From Bacteroidales bacterium Bact_22 (lineage in GTDB: Bacteria > Bacteroidota > Bacteroidia > Bacteroidales > F082), in contig LUZN01000005.1 of assembly GCA_001603665.1 (NCBI GenBank), forward strand, positions 1 through 64,000: DNA of 64,000 nt, in the 5' to 3' direction. The translations under genes were made by a program, and so were the position numbers. The first letter of the stretch is position 1. Every line of letters starts with the position of its first letter. Positions 43,449 to 52,700 of this stretch are shown in pieces. A model generated the notes under the pieces. That model was not told where the DNA came from and ran no database searches. It worked only from the letters and a program-made list of their open reading frames with translations.

Positions 43449-44203
43449 AACTTCTTGTCTGTCAATTCTTTAAGTGTTTTATATTTCATCCTTGTGGCCT
43501 TGGCGGTGGTAAGGCAGATATGCCATCCGTCGGCGCCGTCGAGAAAGCCTAGCTGGAAGAAATAATGCTGTATGAAGCTGAAGATAGGCGACACCACCAT
43601 GTAAAACGAGGCGTGTTTCTTGCCTTTCATAAAATAATGCTGTCCGCGCATCTTGGCGAACTTAAACTGCTGATTCTCATAGTCTTGCGCCGTCTCAAAA
43701 GAGTAGTGGAGCAGGTCGCCTTTCAACACTTTTTCTCTTACCTTGGTCGAAAACTCCAGCGTCTCGTGAATCTCGCCCTGCCATTGTCCCACGGTGCGGT
43801 TCCAGATACGGATCTTCCTGTCGGGATACCAGCCGCAATGACGGATCCAGTGACCGCAATAATTCGTTAAGCGGTTCATACTGAACACTATATCGTGCGG
43901 CATGTGCTGGTTTTTATACTTGAAAATCGACTGCTTCAGCTCATCCGACAGCTCTTCGTCGGCGTCGATGCTTAAAATCCAGTCGTTGGTGGCCAGACTG
44001 TTGGCAAAGTTCTTCTGTTCGGAATATCCGAGCCAGTCCTGATGCACAAACTTAACGCCGAATTGCTCGCAGATGGCGGCGGTGTCGTCGGTCGAGCCCG
44101 AGTCGACAACAACGATCTCGTCGGCCACATCCTGCACCGAATTGAGGCATCTCAGGATGTTGCGCTCCTCGTTTTTCGTTATTATCACCACCGAAATCTT
44201 CAT
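43445..44203 (-). CDS. family 2 glycosyltransferase (WaaE/KdtX type)
   Basis: The start at 44203 is one base after the upstream stop codon (TAG-C-ATG) and begins directly with the fold (MKISVVIITKNEERNILRCL). The 252-residue protein has the WaaE-like features DSGSTDDTAAIC, LSIDADEELSD (DxD) and the RIWNRTVGQWQGEIHE region found in lipopolysaccharide core beta-1,4-glucosyltransferases. Along with the gene at 42549 and the sulfatase-type transferase at 44205, it forms an envelope-glycan operon. Confidence 0.88.
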   Translation of the reverse strand: MKISVVIITKNEERNILRCLNSVQDVADEIVVVDSGSTDDTAAICEQFGVKFVHQDWLGYSEQKNFANSLATNDWILSIDADEELSDELKQSIFKYKNQHMPHDIVFSMNRLTNYCGHWIRHCGWYPDRKIRIWNRTVGQWQGEIHETLEFSTKVREKVLKGDLLHYSFETAQDYENQQFKFAKMRGQHYFMKGKKHASFYMVVSPIFSFIQHYFFQLGFLDGADGWHICLTTAKATRMKYKTLKELTDKKL

Positions 44204-44204
44204 G

Positions 44205-46136
44205 CTATTCAACGTTTTGCAGTCGTTTTTTATAGATATAATTGAACGATTGGAAATTCGATTCGCCGTAATTCTTCATTCGTTGCACCACCTCCGGCTT
44301 CTCTTCGGCATAATTCTTGCCGTCAAAGTCTTGATAATGATAGAGTTGCGGAGGTTTGTTCTTACTTCCGATGAAATACCAGTCGTCGTCAAACACGCAA
44401 TATTCGGTATCGCCACTCGAGAAAACCATCGGTCGTTTTTCTTGTAACAGATTGATACCCATCGTGTTATTCACAAATGATATGTCGAGCATGCTCATCA
44501 GTGTCGGGTAGATGTCGACTTGCGACACGAAGCCGCTGTTGATCTCGGGCTGCAGTCTCGATGGCGCGTAAAACACCAGCGGGATGTGGAAATAGCTCAC
44601 TGGCGGGATGTACGACTTCACGTAGTCCTTGCCGTGGTCGCCTACCAAAACGAAGATGGTATTGTCGAACCATTCAGTCTTTGCTGCCGTTTCGAAGAAA
44701 TGACGCAGCGACCAGTCGGCGTATTCCACAACCGCGTCCTTGTCGTTTTTAAAATGACTTTGGAACGACTTCGGGATGATATACGGCTGATGGTTGCTCA
44801 CCGTCATGATGACGCCGAAAAACGGCTTCTCGCAGTTGTTAAAGGTATTCGCGGCATATTGCAGCAGATAGTCGTCGCACACGCCCCAGTTCGACTTCTC
44901 GGCATTAGGGTCATAGTCGAGCGACGAATATATGCGGTCGATATGGTTTTTGTTTAAAAACACGTCGAGTTTCTCCCATGTGGCCTCGTGCGAGAGGAAG
45001 AACATGGTGTGATAGCCGTTGTCTTTCAACGTCTTAGGCATACTGTTGTATGTCAGCACGGGTTCTGACTTCACGGGGTTGAACTGATACGTCGGGTCGT
45101 CGTTGAAGGTGTTGGCATAGCCGCATGTCGAGGCGAAGATGCCGCTGATGGTGTGTTTTCCGGCCGAGAAGCAGTTCTCGAAGTACAGACTCTGGTTGAC
45201 GAGGCTGTCGAGGAATGGCGTAAGTCCTTGATAATGACCGCTTCGCGTAAGCAGGTCGGCGCTCATGCTCTCCATCAGGATGAGGACCACGTTGCAGTTG
45301 TTAGGAACGGTGTCGGCGACAAATCTCCGCGAAAGCGGATTCTGAAACTCGCTATCTTCTTGAATATCCAGATATTGGCGCATATTTGCTATCGCCAGCT
45401 CGTCGTCCATCAGGGTGACGTCGGTGAGGTAACTCGTTATAAATGTGTAAGTTGGGTTATGTCCCATCTGGTTGAGGAACGAATTCTCGCAGTAGAACGA
45501 GTCGTAGACGCTTATCGGCCGCTCGCGGGTAACGTAGCCGCGCATTCCGAAGAAGATAAGCACCAGCATCACTAAAGTTGAGATGCTTTTTACGATGTAA
45601 TGCTTTGATTGCCAGACAGTTGTGTTTCTTACAATCTTTTTGCTCACGTAATAAATGCCGATGATGACCAGCACCAGAGGGATGAAGAACAGCCACAGAC
45701 TCGGGTCGCCGATGATCATATTTGTGACGTCGGCCAGACCGTTGTCGCCCTTGAACCAGTCCATCGCCGTGAGGTTGATATGGTCGGCAAACTGGTTGTA
45801 ATAAGGGATATCCGAGACGCAGGCGAAGGTCAGGATTGACAGCAAAACGGTCATCACGACGGTCATAATCTTCTCGAAAACCACGTTTTTCTTACCGATG
45901 AAATCGAAAATGGTGAAGATGATGAACGGCAGAGCCAGCACGTAGCTCGACGTCACGGTGTCGAAATGCAGTCCGACGAAAAAGCCCTTGATTACTGTGA
46001 GAAGCGGCACTCCGGCAATCTCGTCGAGGTGACAAAACATCAGTCCGAGGCGGTAAAGCAGCGAAATCACCACGATGACAAGATAAAACTTCAATGTTAT
46101 CTTGACGCTCACCGGAATATCGACCTTTTTCGACAT
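44205..46136 (-). CDS. LTA-synthase-like membrane sulfatase (phosphoglycerol or phosphoethanolamine transferase)
   Basis: The 643-residue protein has about five N-terminal membrane helices and a C-terminal sulfatase-fold domain in the periplasm: VVLILMESMSAD (metal site), FSAGKHTISGIFAST (nucleophile Thr), FFLSHEATW and VLVGDHGKDYV (metal His/Asp). Gram-negative members transfer phosphoglycerol or phosphoethanolamine onto envelope glycans or lipids. The glycosyltransferase genes directly downstream fit that role. Confidence 0.85.
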   Translation of the reverse strand: MSKKVDIPVSVKITLKFYLVIVVISLLYRLGLMFCHLDEIAGVPLLTVIKGFFVGLHFDTVTSSYVLALPFIIFTIFDFIGKKNVVFEKIMTVVMTVLLSILTFACVSDIPYYNQFADHINLTAMDWFKGDNGLADVTNMIIGDPSLWLFFIPLVLVIIGIYYVSKKIVRNTTVWQSKHYIVKSISTLVMLVLIFFGMRGYVTRERPISVYDSFYCENSFLNQMGHNPTYTFITSYLTDVTLMDDELAIANMRQYLDIQEDSEFQNPLSRRFVADTVPNNCNVVLILMESMSADLLTRSGHYQGLTPFLDSLVNQSLYFENCFSAGKHTISGIFASTCGYANTFNDDPTYQFNPVKSEPVLTYNSMPKTLKDNGYHTMFFLSHEATWEKLDVFLNKNHIDRIYSSLDYDPNAEKSNWGVCDDYLLQYAANTFNNCEKPFFGVIMTVSNHQPYIIPKSFQSHFKNDKDAVVEYADWSLRHFFETAAKTEWFDNTIFVLVGDHGKDYVKSYIPPVSYFHIPLVFYAPSRLQPEINSGFVSQVDIYPTLMSMLDISFVNNTMGINLLQEKRPMVFSSGDTEYCVFDDDWYFIGSKNKPPQLYHYQDFDGKNYAEEKPEVVQRMKNYGESNFQSFNYIYKKRLQNVE

Positions 46137-46150
46137 GATGCAAATTTTTG

Positions 46151-46158
46151 CAAAGGTA
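46151..46158 (-). promoter_or_regulatory. -7 box for the LTA-synthase-like gene
   Basis: On the minus strand, TACCTTTG lies 14 bp before the start codon at 46136. Confidence 0.65.
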
Positions 46159-46194
46159 CGAAATGATTTTTAGAAAAGCAAGAAAAAAACGTCC

Positions 46195-46761
46195 CTACGA
46201 CAGCGACCACTTCTTCACCACTTTATAAACTGCTCCCTCCGGTCGCAGTATGCTCTGGAACAGTACGATTTCGTTCACTTCCTGGTGGATGTACGACTTT
46301 TGTTCGATGGCTTGGACAACTTTTTGGAAATACTGTTTCTCGCAGAGGTCTTTGATGCGCCCGAGGGTGAGGTGAGGCACGAAATTCTGGCTGTCGCGGA
46401 GGTATCCGATGCTGTCGAAGGCTGTCAGCACGGCTTCTTCGAGCTTGAGAAGCTCGTCGGGAGTTTGTTGCATGCCGAGCCAGAGCACTCGCGGGGCGTA
46501 ACGGGCTCCGAAGATGCCGGTTCGGTTGAAATCGATGGTGAAACTCTTTTGATTTTCAAGCACTTTCGTGACGGCGTCGATAATCTTGGGCTCATCCTGC
46601 GGCGGCGTCTCGCCAATGAATTTCAAGGTTAAATGTATGTTGACGGGCTTCACCCAGTTGATCATCTTCTCGTGCGACAGACGCCGCCGCAGATCGTCAA
46701 CCAGCGGCGCGAAGCCGTTGCCTTCAGTCTGAATCGGAATCGCTAAAAATAATCTCTTCAT
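46195..46761 (-). CDS. thpR: RNA 2',3'-cyclic phosphodiesterase
   Basis: The 188-residue 2H-phosphoesterase has the two catalytic motifs HLTLKF (about 46-51) and HLTLGR (about 127-132). Members hydrolyse 2',3'-cyclic phosphates (LigT-like). It stands between pth and the LTA-synthase-like gene on the same strand. REP-like sequence ACGTCCCTACGA lies at its 3' end (46189-46200). Confidence 0.92.
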   Translation of the reverse strand: MKRLFLAIPIQTEGNGFAPLVDDLRRRLSHEKMINWVKPVNIHLTLKFIGETPPQDEPKIIDAVTKVLENQKSFTIDFNRTGIFGARYAPRVLWLGMQQTPDELLKLEEAVLTAFDSIGYLRDSQNFVPHLTLGRIKDLCEKQYFQKVVQAIEQKSYIHQEVNEIVLFQSILRPEGAVYKVVKKWSLS

Positions 46762-46763
46762 CT

Positions 46764-46824
46764 CAAACCTCTTGAACCTCTTGAACCAAAATAATTGTCA
46801 ATTATCAATTCTCAATTGTCAACT
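46764..46824. repeat. nonamer plus TCAATTN heptamer arrays
   Basis: CTTGAACCT 9-mers (46766-46787) are followed by TCAATTA, TCAATTC and TCAATTG heptamers (46793-46824), the last overlapping the stop codon of pth (46823-46825). It repeats the arrangement at 42461-42555. Confidence 0.85.
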
Positions 46825-47386
46825 ATTTATTATTGTATTTCGTCATCGTGAGCTCTGGCCCTATCGCAACAAAGCTCTTCACAAACTCCACTGCCGCGTC
46901 GAGGCGAGGCTGTATCGCGTCGATATCCTGCTGTTTCCATTCCCCGATGACGTAGTCGACCTGCTGTCCCTTAGCAAAATCGTTGCCGATGCCGAAGCGC
47001 AGCCTGCAGAAGTCGCTGCTGCCGAGCGCCTCGATGATATCCTTGAGGCCGTTATGACCGCCGTCGGAGCCTTTTTTACGCATTCTGAGCGTGCCTACGG
47101 GTAATGCTAGGTCGTCGCACACCACGAGGATGTTTTCCATCGGGATCTTCTCCTGTGTGGCCCAATATTTCACGGCCTTGCCCGAGAGGTTCATATACGT
47201 CGTGGGCTTGATCACAATCATCTGGCGGCCCCGGTATTTCATCTCCGACACCATAGCCAGCCGCTTGGTGGTGAAGGTGCCTTCGAGGTTTTTGGCCAGA
47301 TGGTCGGCGACCATAAAGCCGATGTTATGCCGTGTGTTGGCGTACTCGGCTCCGATGTTTCCCAGACATGCAATCAAGTATTTCAT
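46823..47386 (-). CDS. pth: peptidyl-tRNA hydrolase
   Basis: The start at 47386 gives MKYLIACLGNIGAEYANTRHNIGFMV, with the catalytic His of the family in TRHNIGF, then KPTTYMNLSGKAV and VVCDDLALPVG. The 187-residue enzyme recycles stalled peptidyl-tRNA. It is downstream of rplY and prs on the same strand, with a palindromic hairpin in between. Confidence 0.95.
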   Translation of the reverse strand: MKYLIACLGNIGAEYANTRHNIGFMVADHLAKNLEGTFTTKRLAMVSEMKYRGRQMIVIKPTTYMNLSGKAVKYWATQEKIPMENILVVCDDLALPVGTLRMRKKGSDGGHNGLKDIIEALGSSDFCRLRFGIGNDFAKGQQVDYVIGEWKQQDIDAIQPRLDAAVEFVKSFVAIGPELTMTKYNNK

Positions 47387-47400
47387 GCTGCAAAAATAAA

Positions 47401-47426
47401 AAAAAGCCTTCAATTGAAGGCTTTTT
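47401..47426. terminator. perfect palindromic terminator between rplY and pth
   Basis: An 11-bp stem, AAAAAGCCTTC with GAAGGCTTTTT around AATT, can end transcription in both directions. Its minus-strand position 15 bp before the pth ATG suggests partial termination or attenuation in the prs-rplY-pth unit. Confidence 0.8.
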
Positions 47427-47451
47427 CAACATAAATTTCTTAAAATTTACA

Positions 47452-48081
47452 TTATTTTGCTTCTGCTGCTGGTGCTGCTGCGCCTTCAGCTGCCGGAGCT
47501 GCTGCCTCTTCGGTTGACTCTTCCTCAGCTGCTGCGTTACGAGGAGCCTTGACGTCGACGACGATGGTGTTCTCTGCTACGAGGACAGTCATCTTCTCGA
47601 GGTTGAGGTCCTTAACCTTAATCGACTGGTTCATCTGGAGTGATGTGACGTCGACAACGATGTTATCAGGAAGATCGTTGACATAACCACGTACTTTCAA
47701 CTTCTTGAGGTTCATGTTCATACGGCCGCCACGCATAACGCCCGGGCATGTGCCCTGAGTGCGGATAGGAAGCATGACAGTAATCGGGTTGTCTTCATTC
47801 ACATCGAGGAAATCGGCGTGAAGGACTTCGTCGGTAATCGGATGATACTGAATGTCTTGAAGGATTGTGTGGTAAACTTTACCCTCGATTTCGAAATCGA
47901 TGATCAAGGTCTCAGGTGTGAAGAGGATCTTCTTGAAGCTTCTTGCATCTGTTGCAAACTTCACCTGTTCGATGTTGTTACCGTAAATGACGCATGGCAC
48001 CAAGCCTTTTGCGCGCAATGCTTTAGCATCTTTTTTCCCTACGTTCTCGCGAAGAGAACCGCTCAATGATACTGAATTCAT
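47452..48081 (-). CDS. rplY: 50S ribosomal protein L25 (CTC form)
   Basis: The 209-residue protein has the L25 N-terminal 5S-rRNA-binding domain (VSLSGSLRENVGKKDAKALRAKGLVPCVIYG) and a CTC-like C-terminal domain. It ends in an Ala/Glu-rich tail (about 180-209, EEESTEEAAAPAAEGAAAP). It lies between prs and pth, a typical order in Bacteroidales. Confidence 0.93.
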   Translation of the reverse strand: MNSVSLSGSLRENVGKKDAKALRAKGLVPCVIYGNNIEQVKFATDARSFKKILFTPETLIIDFEIEGKVYHTILQDIQYHPITDEVLHADFLDVNEDNPITVMLPIRTQGTCPGVMRGGRMNMNLKKLKVRGYVNDLPDNIVVDVTSLQMNQSIKVKDLNLEKMTVLVAENTIVVDVKAPRNAAAEEESTEEAAAPAAEGAAAPAAEAK

Positions 48082-48108
48082 TTTTGTTAATTTTAAAAAA
48101 TTTGTTAA

Positions 48109-49047
48109 TTACTTTTTATTGAAGAATTCGCTTAATGACTCGTAATTCTCCACCTTCTTGATGACCTCGGCGAAGAGTTCGGCTGTCGAAAGCACGTGAA
48201 TCTTCTTGCTTGGGTTCTTCAGCGGGATGGTATCTGTTACGACCACTTCGTCGAATACTGAATTATCTATACGTTCCATTGCCTGGCCCGAGAAAATCGG
48301 GTGTGTGGCGAAGGCGCGGACGCTGCGTGCACCGTTGTCTTTCAACAGCTGGCCTGCACGTGTGATGGTGCCTGCCGTGTCGATGATGTCGTCGAGGAGG
48401 ATGACATCGCGGTCTTTTACGTCGCCGATGAGGAGCATCTTCTCGATCTCATTCGGTTTCGAGCGCTGTTTGTGGCAGATGCAGAACACTGTGTCGAGCA
48501 TCTTGGCATACGAGGCGGCGCGGCGTGTACCACCGGCGTCGGGCGATGCTGTGATGATGTCTTTCAGGCCTAAGCTCTGGATATATGGTACAAAAATCTT
48601 TGATGCGTAGATGTTGTCGACCGGGATGTCGAAGAAACCTTGTATCTGGTCGGCGTGGATGTCCATGGTGATGACGCGCGTGACGCCTGCGGTCTGAAGC
48701 ATGTTGGCCACGAGCTTGGCGGCGATGCTGATACGCGGACGGTCTTTACGGTCCTGACGGGCGAATCCGAAGTAAGGCATGACGGCGATGATGCGGCGTG
48801 CCGAGGCGCGCTTGGCGGCGTCGACCATCATGAGGAGTTCCATCAGGTTTTCTGTCGGCGGGAATGTCGATTGAATCAAAAATACGTCTCTTCCGCGTAA
48901 GTTTTCTTCAAACGAAGGCTGAAATTCGCCGTCGGAGAACACCGTTACGTTGCATGTTCCGAGAGGTTTTCCGTAATATTTGGCTATCTCGTCGGCCAAG
49001 TATTGCGTTGCTCTACCTGAAAAGATTGATACTATAGGCTCTTGCAT
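48109..49047 (-). CDS. prs: ribose-phosphate pyrophosphokinase
   Basis: The 312-residue enzyme makes PRPP from ribose-5-phosphate and ATP. Motifs: FSDGEFQPSFEENLRGRDVFLIQST, MPYFGFARQDRKD (ATP site), VITMDIHADQIQGFF, and the PRPP loop DRDVILLDDIIDTAGTI. Its promoter is at 49080-49087. Confidence 0.96.
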   Translation of the reverse strand: MQEPIVSIFSGRATQYLADEIAKYYGKPLGTCNVTVFSDGEFQPSFEENLRGRDVFLIQSTFPPTENLMELLMMVDAAKRASARRIIAVMPYFGFARQDRKDRPRISIAAKLVANMLQTAGVTRVITMDIHADQIQGFFDIPVDNIYASKIFVPYIQSLGLKDIITASPDAGGTRRAASYAKMLDTVFCICHKQRSKPNEIEKMLLIGDVKDRDVILLDDIIDTAGTITRAGQLLKDNGARSVRAFATHPIFSGQAMERIDNSVFDEVVVTDTIPLKNPSKKIHVLSTAELFAEVIKKVENYESLSEFFNKK

Positions 49048-49079
49048 AACTCAAATGTGTTTGTTAAATTTTCCGGGTG

Positions 49080-49087
49080 CAAAATTA
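49080..49087 (-). promoter_or_regulatory. -7 box for prs
   Basis: On the minus strand, TAATTTTG lies 32 bp before the start codon at 49047. Confidence 0.7.
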
Positions 49088-49121
49088 TGAAAAAAAATGT
49101 TGCGTGTAACAAAAAATGTAT

Positions 49122-49129
49122 TAATTTTG
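49122..49129 (+). promoter_or_regulatory. -7 box for tRNA-Leu
   Basis: TAATTTTG, 31 bp before the tRNA 5' end. Confidence 0.65.
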
Positions 49130-49160
49130 CAGCCGAAAAAAAGTTCATTGAAAATCTAAG

Positions 49161-49244
49161 GCCTAGGTGGCGGAATTGGTAGACGCGTCGGTCTCAAAAA
49201 CCGATGAGGTAACACTCGTGCCGGTTCGATCCCGGCCCTGGGTA
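49161..49244 (+). tRNA. tRNA-Leu (anticodon CAA)
   Basis: The 84-nt cloverleaf has acceptor arm GCCTAGG pairing with CCTGGGT, D-loop GGTAGA, the anticodon loop CTCAAAA giving anticodon CAA (reads UUG), a long class II variable arm and T-loop GGTTCGATCCC. The discriminator base is A and no CCA is encoded. A strong terminator follows. Confidence 0.95.
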
Positions 49245-49246
49245 CG

Positions 49247-49284
49247 AAAAAAAGAAGAGGCGATTATTCGCCTCTTCTTTTTTT
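49247..49284 (+). terminator. terminator of tRNA-Leu
   Basis: A 17-bp stem (A run plus GAAGAGGCGA paired with TCGCCTCTTC plus a T run) around TTAT. Confidence 0.85.
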
Positions 49285-49312
49285 GTTTACCGTTTACTGT
49301 TTACTGTTTACA
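49285..49312. repeat. GTTTAC(C/T) heptamer array
   Basis: GTTTACC, GTTTACT, GTTTACT, GTTTACA follow the terminator. Related inverted units (AAACCGT, AAACTAC) at 49331-49351 contain the stop codon of the next minus-strand gene. Confidence 0.8.
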
Positions 49313-49347
49313 GCCTGCGGCTCATTAAAAAAACCATAAACCGTAAA

Positions 49348-49602
49348 CTACTCCTCGCGTTTGCGTCTTGCGACAGCATATCCGGCGCCGAGGGCACCAA
49401 GGATGATAAGGCCACTGCCGAGAGGTGATGTACCCTGGTCGGTATACTCACCATGTGCGCTTGGCAATGCTATAGTTGGGTCGCTACCACTACCACCTCT
49501 ATCCATGAAGCCACCGTCGTTTGATTTGAACCAACCATCACTCTGGGCGTTGGCGATAACCATCATCATTACGAATGCGATTGCGAATAATATCTTTTTC
49601 AT
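49348..49602 (-). CDS. small secreted protein with PID-CTERM-like C-terminal tail
   Basis: The 84-residue protein has a signal peptide (MKKILFAIAFVMMMVIANAQ), a Gly/Ser/Asp-rich middle and a C-terminal three-part tail: the short motif SPLGSG, a hydrophobic stretch LIILGALGAGYAVA and the basic end RRKREE. This layout resembles exosortase-type sorting signals, including the PID-CTERM tails of Bacteroidota. No exosortase gene is in the window. It sits directly downstream of the 1704-residue T9SS protein, separated by about 120 bp containing a repeat hairpin. Confidence 0.6.
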   Translation of the reverse strand: MKKILFAIAFVMMMVIANAQSDGWFKSNDGGFMDRGGSGSDPTIALPSAHGEYTDQGTSPLGSGLIILGALGAGYAVARRKREE

Positions 49603-49664
49603 TTTATTTCTTTTTTTAAGTTGTTTCTAATTTGTTTATTATTGCTTCTTTTCGTGTCTTCTGA

Positions 49665-49721
49665 CTTTGGCCGTTGGCCTTTAGCTGTTGGCAGCCAATG
49701 GCCAATAGCCAATAGCCAAAG
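49665..49721. repeat. large inverted heptamer hairpin
   Basis: CTTTGGCCGTTGGCC... at one end and ...GCCAATAGCCAAAG at the other are complementary over most of 57 bases. It ends one base before the stop codon of the 1704-residue protein and may serve as its terminator. Confidence 0.85.
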
Positions 49722-49722
49722 T

Positions 49723-52700
49723 TTATCTCACAACTATCTTCTGAACGTTACCATTTAACTTGAAGATATAAACGCCCTGTGGCATTGCGATGGCCTCGAC
49801 ACCGTTGATCACAGTGTTCTTAACCATGCGTCCCATGACGTCGAAGATCTGAAGTTCGCCTTCGCCGCTGACGATGAGGTCGTTGCCGCTCTGGTAGACG
49901 AATATCTCGTTGTCGTGTGCGTCGTAACCCTTCTCAGTGAACGAAAGGATGAAGCGTTCCTCGCTGTCGTTATTCGATGCGATGAATGAATACTCGCTGT
50001 CGAGGAGAAGGTTGACGTCTTCGCCTGTCAAACGGTCGATGAGGTGCAGATAGCTCATGTCGAGACCTTCCGTGTTGACGCTGATGGTGTATCTTCCCAA
50101 CTCTTTTGCCTTGAAGTTGAGAGGCATGCTGCCATGACCGTCGCTGCTGACGATAGCGTAGTCTTTACCGTTTTGTGGTATATATAGTTTTGAATCATTA
50201 TCAAATAACGTAAACTTAGGAAGACCTGCATTCCCGTTAAATGTTACGACAGCATTGTCAATAGCTTTTGTATTTATAGTGTTGCCATCTCTGCTGACAA
50301 CCTGCTGAGCTAATACGATATTCATCTGACTTGGTGTTGGCATGGCAGCCTGTTGAGTCTCAGCTATAGTGAATTCGACTACCTCATCTTTTTCGCCATA
50401 TACTGCGATACCCGCACAAGGAGTGATTAGGTTGCCGCTTGTTTTATTGGCGACTGCCGAACCATTGTTTAATTCACCAAAATCCTTGTTAACAGTAACC
50501 AAGCAATTAAATGGATTGCTGATAAGATTCCAGCCGGTTTGATAAAGAGTAATAGTATTGTTTTCAGTTGATCTGATACTTGTACCGCTAAAATGCAGTG
50601 TAACATCGTTTTTGTTTGCGTAGAGATAACCTACACCATTGGCAATATTGAATGGATGCTGACGGTAATTCTCCCACGTGTTGCCACTTAGTCTGTAGAG
50701 GTCGTACGTGCGAATCTCTTCTTCGTTAGGAGTTATCATACCTACTTCAGATGGTGTTAGGTCGCTGTTAATCGGTGATGCGATGAAGTACCATCCGTCG
50801 GTTTTTTCTGTTTCGTCATTTGGATTATTCTCATCGACTGTCCAAGCTGCGATATCCATGTAGAAATCGTATTGTGGAGTGACTTCATCCTTCATGTATA
50901 AATAGATAGCACTTTGACCACTTGCATAGCAACTGAATAATGTACTACCTGAATTATACATAATGGTTGGCCTATTACTGTTTCCATAAGATGTAATAGT
51001 AGCCTTATTATCATTATCAAATGTAATAGTCCATTGGCCCGTGGTATTATTATTAGTTTGAGTTCTTAAGTAACTATTGTTAGAAGTTGAGGCATTGTAC
51101 AGGTAACCAGGACGCTCTGCATCGTAAATCGTATATTTCCCATTGGCATCCGGGCCATTGATAACGAATTCATAAACATCCGTGCCAGTTACAGTAGCCA
51201 CGTCATTTTCAATCTCAACAGCTACAGCAGAGCGGTTGTTACTACCTTGTGCACCCATAGCCTTGTCAGAACCGTTGGCGATGATATAGTGGCGACCATT
51301 CTCGATGCTGGTGGCCAAAGTATAAGTGACTGGTGCAACATATACTGATTGTGTGAAAGTAACAAGATTTGAATAGACGTTTTCGGTGCCATCCGAAGCG
51401 TACACTTTAAATGTAGCTGTGCGATTTGTGCCGTCGTTTTGAGCTATGGTGTAATTAATCACATAACCGCTTGTTGCGCCTGCTGCAACTGAAACATTGC
51501 TCATCCATGCAGGAGCTGAAATTGTCTGGTTATTGTCATCATAATATTGAATTGTGATGGCTGCTGCATTAGCTATTGTCATGTTGTCGTAATCAATGGC
51601 GAGACTGCCACTTCCGCCTGTCGAAGGAACGGTAACCTGATCTGGAGCAACTGTAATGTAAGGCTCTGTTGGGGCTTCGCCGAGTTTGTAGAGGGTCAGT
51701 TTTGCATTTGCATTGGAGCTAGCATACGTTCTGAATGAAGTATTGGTGCTGTAGTATGCAATGCATCTGCTTCCTGAAGTTGATTGGAAGATGTATGCAT
51801 CATTAGATAAACTAACACTATAACTTGCTGCAGCACTTTCTCCTAAACTAAAACCTGTTGATCCCGTTCCTGTGTTATAGCAATATTTTTCTGCATTCTC
51901 ATTATACAAATTCCAATTATCAGAATTAGCTTCTAACTTCCATACGATGTCTGTTGCTGGATTATTAATTTGGTTGCTAGAATTGGCTGTTACTTCTGAA
52001 CTCGCCATTTCATTAGTAGTACTGCCATAATAACTTGCTTTTAAAGCATGCCCAGAATTAACCAGTACATAATACCCGCCATCTTCAAGGTCGGCCAAAG
52101 TAGTCACCTTGGTAAACGTGCCTTGACCATTGTAGGTGTTAGTTTGTCCGGCTTGTGTAACTGTTACAGTTTTTGTAACTGTTTCATTGGTATTGTAAGT
52201 ATAGGTGAGAGTAACAGTTGCAGTACGAGCTGTTGTAGTGTTGTTAGCTTCGCAAATGAATTCTATTGTTCCCGATGAGGTGGTTTGGGCATTATCATCA
52301 ACTTCGAGCCATGTGTCTTCGGTTGATGCCACTATGCTGCCGCCTGTTACTGGATTATTGATGGTGTATGCAATTTCACCATCTTCATCATCGTAAGCAA
52401 TATTAACGTCCGATGCAGTGATTGTTGTTGGACGAGCGAATTCAACAAGGTAGTTGCCTTGTTCGAATTCTTTGGCGTCATTATATATCTTTACATTACC
52501 GAAGATAGTAACCTGATCGCCCACTTGGATATCGATTTGATTTGCAAAGGCCGTATTGTTAATGTTTTTTCCTTTGTAAACCTCAAGTTTATTGGTAGCT
52601 TCACCGTCTACTGAGATGTAATAAGTAAGCTCGCCATTGCTTGTCGGAGCATCAGTTGGAGCTGTGCAAACGATACCGTTGACGAAGATATTGTTCTGAG

